DNA from: Peptoniphilus duerdenii ATCC BAA-1640
Lineage (GTDB): Bacteria; Bacillota; Clostridia; Tissierellales; Peptoniphilaceae
Assembly (NCBI RefSeq): GCF_000146345.1
Contig: NZ_GL397071.1
Location: 1 to 54,048, forward strand
DNA length: 54,048 nucleotides
Direction: 5' to 3'
How positions within the stretch are numbered: position 1 is the stretch's first letter; each line of letters opens with the position of its first letter. Of this stretch, positions 50,684-54,048 are shown in pieces. Made by a program: the position numbers and the translations under genes. Under the pieces are notes generated by a model. The model made no database searches. It was given only the letters and a program-made list of their open reading frames with translations, and was not told the origin of the DNA.

Positions 50684-51300
50684 TTATTACTGATCATCCA
50701 CTTATTCAACACAAACTTACTATTATGAGAAAGAAAGAAACTTCAAGCTCTGACTTTAGAAGTCTAGTTACAGAAATTGCAACCCTTATGGGATACGAAG
50801 TTACAAGAGATTTAGAACTACAAGATGTGGAAATCGAAACTCCACTTATGAAGACCACAGGCAAAGAAATCTCTGGTAAAAAACTTGGAATAGTTCCTAT
50901 CCTTAGAGCAGGAGTTGGAATGGTTGACGGATTTCTTTCACTAGTTCCAGTAGCTAGAGTTGGATACATCGGTCTATACCGTGATCCGGAAACTTTAAAA
51001 CCAGTTACCTACTACAACAAGATGCCATCTGACGTTGCTTCAAGAACTATGATCGTACTAGATCCTATGCTTGCAACAGGTGGTTCACTAATAGAAGCGG
51101 TAAACGAACTAAAAGCTACCGGCGCAACTTCTATAAAGGCAGTCTGCATCCTAGGCGCTCCAGAAGGAGTAGAAGCTTTTCAAAAGGCTCATCCAGATGT
51201 AGATCTATACCTTGCAGCAATTGACGAAAAACTAAACGATCACGGATATATCTTACCAGGACTAGGGGATGCTGGTGACAGAATTTTCGGTACAAAATAG
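50671..51300 (+). CDS. upp: Uracil phosphoribosyltransferase
   Basis: The 209-residue enzyme salvages uracil with PRPP to make UMP. Family blocks are [48 protein letters not shown], the PRPP motif [16 protein letters not shown] and [21 protein letters not shown] for uracil. It starts inside the last codons of the Sua5 gene behind AGGAGG and ends just before the tagO start, so it is inside a continuous four-gene unit. Size is exactly typical. Confidence 0.96.
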   Translation: MGKLIITDHPLIQHKLTIMRKKETSSSDFRSLVTEIATLMGYEVTRDLELQDVEIETPLMKTTGKEISGKKLGIVPILRAGVGMVDGFLSLVPVARVGYIGLYRDPETLKPVTYYNKMPSDVASRTMIVLDPMLATGGSLIEAVNELKATGATSIKAVCILGAPEGVEAFQKAHPDVDLYLAAIDEKLNDHGYILPGLGDAGDRIFGTK

Positions 51301-52335
51301 ATGAAGTCCATATGCCTTCCCTTTTTAATATCTTTTGCCATCTCCCTCATACTAACTCCAGTAGTTATTAAAGTGGGACCTAAGTTTGGCTACTTAGATA
51401 TTCCAAAGGACAATAGACGGATGCACAAGCGTCCTATGCCTATTGCAGGTGGAGTAGCGATATATCTTGCCGCAACGGTTGCAATCTTGGTCTTTATCCC
51501 CTTAAATAAAAATATCATAAGCCTTTTAATAGGCTCAACGGTAATTTTAATTTCCGGGCTGCTTGATGATAAATTTTCAATAAGTCCAAAGGCCAAAATA
51601 TTTTTCCAACTAGCAGCAGGGCTAATCATCGCCCTCTCCGGCTCACAGATAGAATTCTTTACAAATATAATAAGCACCAAGGAAGTTGTGTGGTTAAAAT
51701 ATCTATCCATCCCAGTGACACTATTTTGGATCTGCGGAATCACAAACACAGTGAACCTAATAGATGGACTTGACGGACTAGCAGCAGGGATTTCACTAAT
51801 CTCAGCAGTATCTTTAATGTGTATCGCCCTAAAGATGAACCTACTAGCAGTAGCGATAATTGCAGCGGCAATAGGTGGAGGATGTTTGGGATTCTTGCCA
51901 TATAATTTCAACCCTGCCAAGATATTTATGGGAGACACAGGAGCATTGTACCTAGGATTTATGCTCTCCTATATATCCATCCAGGGCGTCATGAAGTATG
52001 CCACAACCCTTATGATTTTTGTGCCAGTGTTGGTACTTGGAGTCCCAGTGTTTGACACAGCATTTGCCATGATTAGAAGATACATCTCAGGCAAGAAGAT
52101 CTTCGCAGCAGACAAAGGACACTTACACCACAGGCTTTTGGCACTAGGACTGACTCAAAGACAGACAGTATTAATCCTCTACGCAATCTCACTTATATTT
52201 GGAATACTAGCAAATGTAATCTCAGACTTCGATCCAGTAATAGGAATAATAATTTCACTTTTAATAATAATATTAATATTCCTAGTAGGATGGTTAAGCG
52301 GAATGTTTAAGACTGTAAAAAAGGAGGACAAATGA
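51301..52335 (+). CDS. tagO: Undecaprenyl-phosphate N-acetylglucosaminyl 1-phosphate transferase (TagO/WecA type)
   Basis: The 344-residue polytopic enzyme has about 11 membrane helices and begins wall teichoic acid or surface glycan synthesis. It transfers GlcNAc-1-phosphate to undecaprenyl phosphate. The metal-binding and catalytic motifs are NTVNLIDGLDGLAAGI, FMGDTGALYLGF and the cytoplasmic KGHLHHRLLALGLTQRQ. The N-terminal RRMHKRPMPIAGGVAIY is also characteristic. The ATG directly follows the upp stop; it overlaps wecB by 4 bp. This pairing with the epimerase fits ManNAc-containing linkage-unit synthesis. Confidence 0.92.
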   Translation: MKSICLPFLISFAISLILTPVVIKVGPKFGYLDIPKDNRRMHKRPMPIAGGVAIYLAATVAILVFIPLNKNIISLLIGSTVILISGLLDDKFSISPKAKIFFQLAAGLIIALSGSQIEFFTNIISTKEVVWLKYLSIPVTLFWICGITNTVNLIDGLDGLAAGISLISAVSLMCIALKMNLLAVAIIAAAIGGGCLGFLPYNFNPAKIFMGDTGALYLGFMLSYISIQGVMKYATTLMIFVPVLVLGVPVFDTAFAMIRRYISGKKIFAADKGHLHHRLLALGLTQRQTVLILYAISLIFGILANVISDFDPVIGIIISLLIIILIFLVGWLSGMFKTVKKEDK

Positions 52336-53435
52336 AAGTATTAGTAGTTTTTGGAACGAGACCAGAAGCGATTAAAATGGCACCAATCGTCCATGAACTT
52401 AAAGCTAGAAATATAGACAGCAAAGTTTGCGTAACAGCACAACACAGACAGATGCTCGACTCAGTATTAGAAATATTTAAAATCGTGCCAGATTATGATT
52501 TAAATATCTTCAAAGACGGACAGACATTAACAGAAATCACAACCAGATCCATCACAGGACTAGAAGAAGTAATCAAAGATTACAAACCAGACCTACTACT
52601 AATCCAAGGAGATACCACCACAGTATTCTCAGGAGCACTGGCAGCATTTTACCAACATGTAAAAGTTGGTCACGTAGAAGCAGGACTAAGATCCTTTAAC
52701 CTACAAAGCCCATGGCCAGAAGAAGCAAATAGAAAACTCGTATCAGTAATATCAGACTTCAACTTCTGCCCAACCGACTCAAACAGACAAAACCTACTAA
52801 AAGAAGGATACACAGGCGACAATATATATCTCACAGGTAACACAGTAATCGACGCATTAAAATACGCAGTAAATAGCGACTACGAATTTGAAGACGAATT
52901 TTTAAGAAACTTCGACTTCGACAAAGGTCCAGTGATTCTCCTTACTTCTCACAGAAGAGAAAATATCGGAGAACCGATGAGGAATATATTTAAAGGGATA
53001 AAAGATGCACTGGACTCAAAAGAAAATTCACAGGTAATCTTCCCTATACATCTAAATCCAAAAGTAAGAGAAATAGCAAGAGAAGTCTTCGCAGAGGATG
53101 AAAGAATCCATCTCATCGAACCACTTCAGTACCTACCATTCTCAAAACTAATGAGCAAAGTATCATTCGTAGTGACAGACTCAGGCGGAGTACAAGAAGA
53201 AGCCCCAGCATTAGGAAAACCAGTGGTAGTAGTAAGGGACGAAACCGAAAGGATGGAAGGAGTCGAAGCAGGAACAGCGAAACTCGTAGGCACATCCTAT
53301 GAAAAAGTCTATGAAGCAGTGAAAGATCTGTTGACAGATGAAAAAATCTACATGGAAATGGCACACGCAGTAAATCCATACGGCGACGGCACCAGTGCGA
53401 AGAAAATAGTAGATGCGATAGTAGAAAATATGTAA
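52332..53435 (+). CDS. wecB: UDP-N-acetylglucosamine 2-epimerase (non-hydrolysing)
   Basis: The 367-residue enzyme interconverts UDP-GlcNAc and UDP-ManNAc. GTRPEAIKMAPIV opens the protein; QGDTTTVFSGALAAFYQHVKVGHVEAGLRS, EEANRKLVSVISDFNFCPTD, LTSHRRENIG and VTDSGGVQEEAPALGKPVVVVRDETERMEG are all standard. UDP-ManNAc is used after TagO in the teichoic acid linkage unit (TagA step), or in other wall glycans. The gene overlaps tagO by 4 bp behind AAGGAGG. It ends the visible unit. Confidence 0.95.
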   Translation: MKVLVVFGTRPEAIKMAPIVHELKARNIDSKVCVTAQHRQMLDSVLEIFKIVPDYDLNIFKDGQTLTEITTRSITGLEEVIKDYKPDLLLIQGDTTTVFSGALAAFYQHVKVGHVEAGLRSFNLQSPWPEEANRKLVSVISDFNFCPTDSNRQNLLKEGYTGDNIYLTGNTVIDALKYAVNSDYEFEDEFLRNFDFDKGPVILLTSHRRENIGEPMRNIFKGIKDALDSKENSQVIFPIHLNPKVREIAREVFAEDERIHLIEPLQYLPFSKLMSKVSFVVTDSGGVQEEAPALGKPVVVVRDETERMEGVEAGTAKLVGTSYEKVYEAVKDLLTDEKIYMEMAHAVNPYGDGTSAKKIVDAIVENM

Positions 53436-53477
53436 AATATTTAAATTTTAAATAAATAATTTTTAAATAAAAGATTT

Positions 53478-53527
53478 AAAAGAGATTTGAATTTAAATTA
53501 GTAATAGTTTAGATTTAGATCTCTTTT
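53478..53527 (+). terminator. Possible terminator after wecB
   Basis: AAAAGAGAT pairs with ATCTCTTTT across a 30-base AT-rich segment that can extend the stem imperfectly, followed by T residues. The loop is long, so efficiency is uncertain. Confidence 0.5.
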
Positions 53528-53531
53528 TTAT

Positions 53532-54048
53532 TTTGTATCGGAAGCAATCTGCTTCCATCAGCCGGGCAGTCGAGTTCTGCTAATCAGCCTTCGCAATGCT
53601 CGGCTTCTTTGGAACTCTTTGCACGAGACCTGCTGCGAAATCGAAGATTTCGGCTAGGGCTTCGACGCTCTACTTAGAAAACCTTAAGGAAGACAGTCAC
53701 CCTGAGCGAACGAAGTGAGTCGAATGGGTATAACCTCTGTAGGTCAAACATGGATGACTTATTTTGTAGCGGAAGCTACCAGCTTCCATAAACACTGATA
53801 CTAAATTATCTTCCCTTAGCCATTAGGCATAATACATCAAAATTTGTTATATAAACTTTGTAGCGGAAGCATCTTGCTTCCACAGCCGAGAGGCTACAGT
53901 AAACCTTGCAAATAATTAACACATATTGGGCATCAAGTCTCCCAACTTGTCATCCTGAGCGGAAAAGGCGTTAGCCTTTGAAGTCGAAGGATCTGACCCA
54001 TATTTAACCTAATTAAGACAAAAATGTAAAATAATAAATATAAATAAA
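53532..54048. repeat. Palindromic repeat cluster at the right edge (families A and B)
   Basis: Family B units occur near 53535-53560, 53765-53790 and 53858-53900. Family A units begin near 53690 (GACAGTCACCCTGAGCGA) and 53950 (GTCATCCTGAGCGGA), the latter with GTCGAAGGATC. A sequence shared with the selB-side cluster (CGAGTTCTGC...CCTTCG...GCACGAGACC) lies at 53570-53630. No gene is seen up to the edge. Confidence 0.75.

Overview
The window is AT-rich DNA from a low-GC Gram-positive obligate anaerobe. The gene content points to the Tissierellia/Clostridia, most like the Peptoniphilaceae; this is inference from content and no database was consulted. Supporting features are a selenium-dependent glycine reductase operon with its own tRNA-Sec, selA and selB, a pyruvate formate-lyase system, butyrate-type C4 enzymes, Gram-positive wall-sugar genes (tagO-like, wecB) and Firmicute housekeeping clusters (murB-rapZ-yvcK, cysS-mrnC-thyX-rlmB-rae1).

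Layout. 1-5 kb: the start of a LacI-type regulator with a lipid kinase, two envelope-stress-like small proteins (YtxH, DUF948-like), a 6S-like RNA, an RluA pseudouridine synthase and NAD kinase. 4.8-8.1 kb: a pyruvate formate-lyase operon in which the glycyl-radical domain is a separate 77-residue protein. 8.3-10.4 kb: QueT-like transporter, NUDIX hydrolase, MFS transporter. 10.5-15.5 kb: a secreted propeller protein, a duplicated 172-bp segment with palindromic repeats, DUF4364 protein, tRNA-Lys, YqeC, a secreted glutaredoxin fusion, and a YitT-type membrane protein behind a structured leader or small RNA. 15.8-16.75 kb: repeat-rich spacer. 16.8-23.9 kb: HtrA protease, P1 peptidase, NhaC antiporter, asparaginase, L,D-transpeptidase and MazF. 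23.9-36.3 kb: the selenium/Stickland island. A glycine riboswitch leads the minus-strand operon grdX-trxB-trxA-grdE-grdA-grdB-grdC-grdD, followed by selC and an AcpS-NnrD fusion; selA-selB run divergently. 36.4-37.4 kb: repeats. 37.4-49.3 kb: RNA/thymidylate/cysteinyl-tRNA operon, murB-rapZ-yvcK, an unknown acidic protein, CorA, and maoC-thl-crt-hbd. 49.6-53.4 kb: Sua5-upp-tagO-wecB. The right end is again repeat-rich.

How it works together. Glycine taken from peptides and amino acids is reduced by the Grd complex with electrons passed through TrxB and TrxA, giving acetyl phosphate and ATP. GrdA and GrdB need selenocysteine at in-frame TGA codons, and selA, selB and selC lie beside them, so substrate use and its decoding machinery form one physical unit under a glycine riboswitch. 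PFL and the thiolase/crotonase/dehydrogenase set supply acetyl-CoA chemistry and an electron sink toward C4 acids.

Most notable: the split pyruvate formate-lyase, the compact selenoprotein island with a departure from the usual guanine-specificity motif in SelB, the AcpS-NnrD fusion, an unassigned structured RNA near 15.6 kb, and three families of palindromic repeats in the gene-free stretches. No insertion sequence, prophage or CRISPR array is visible.
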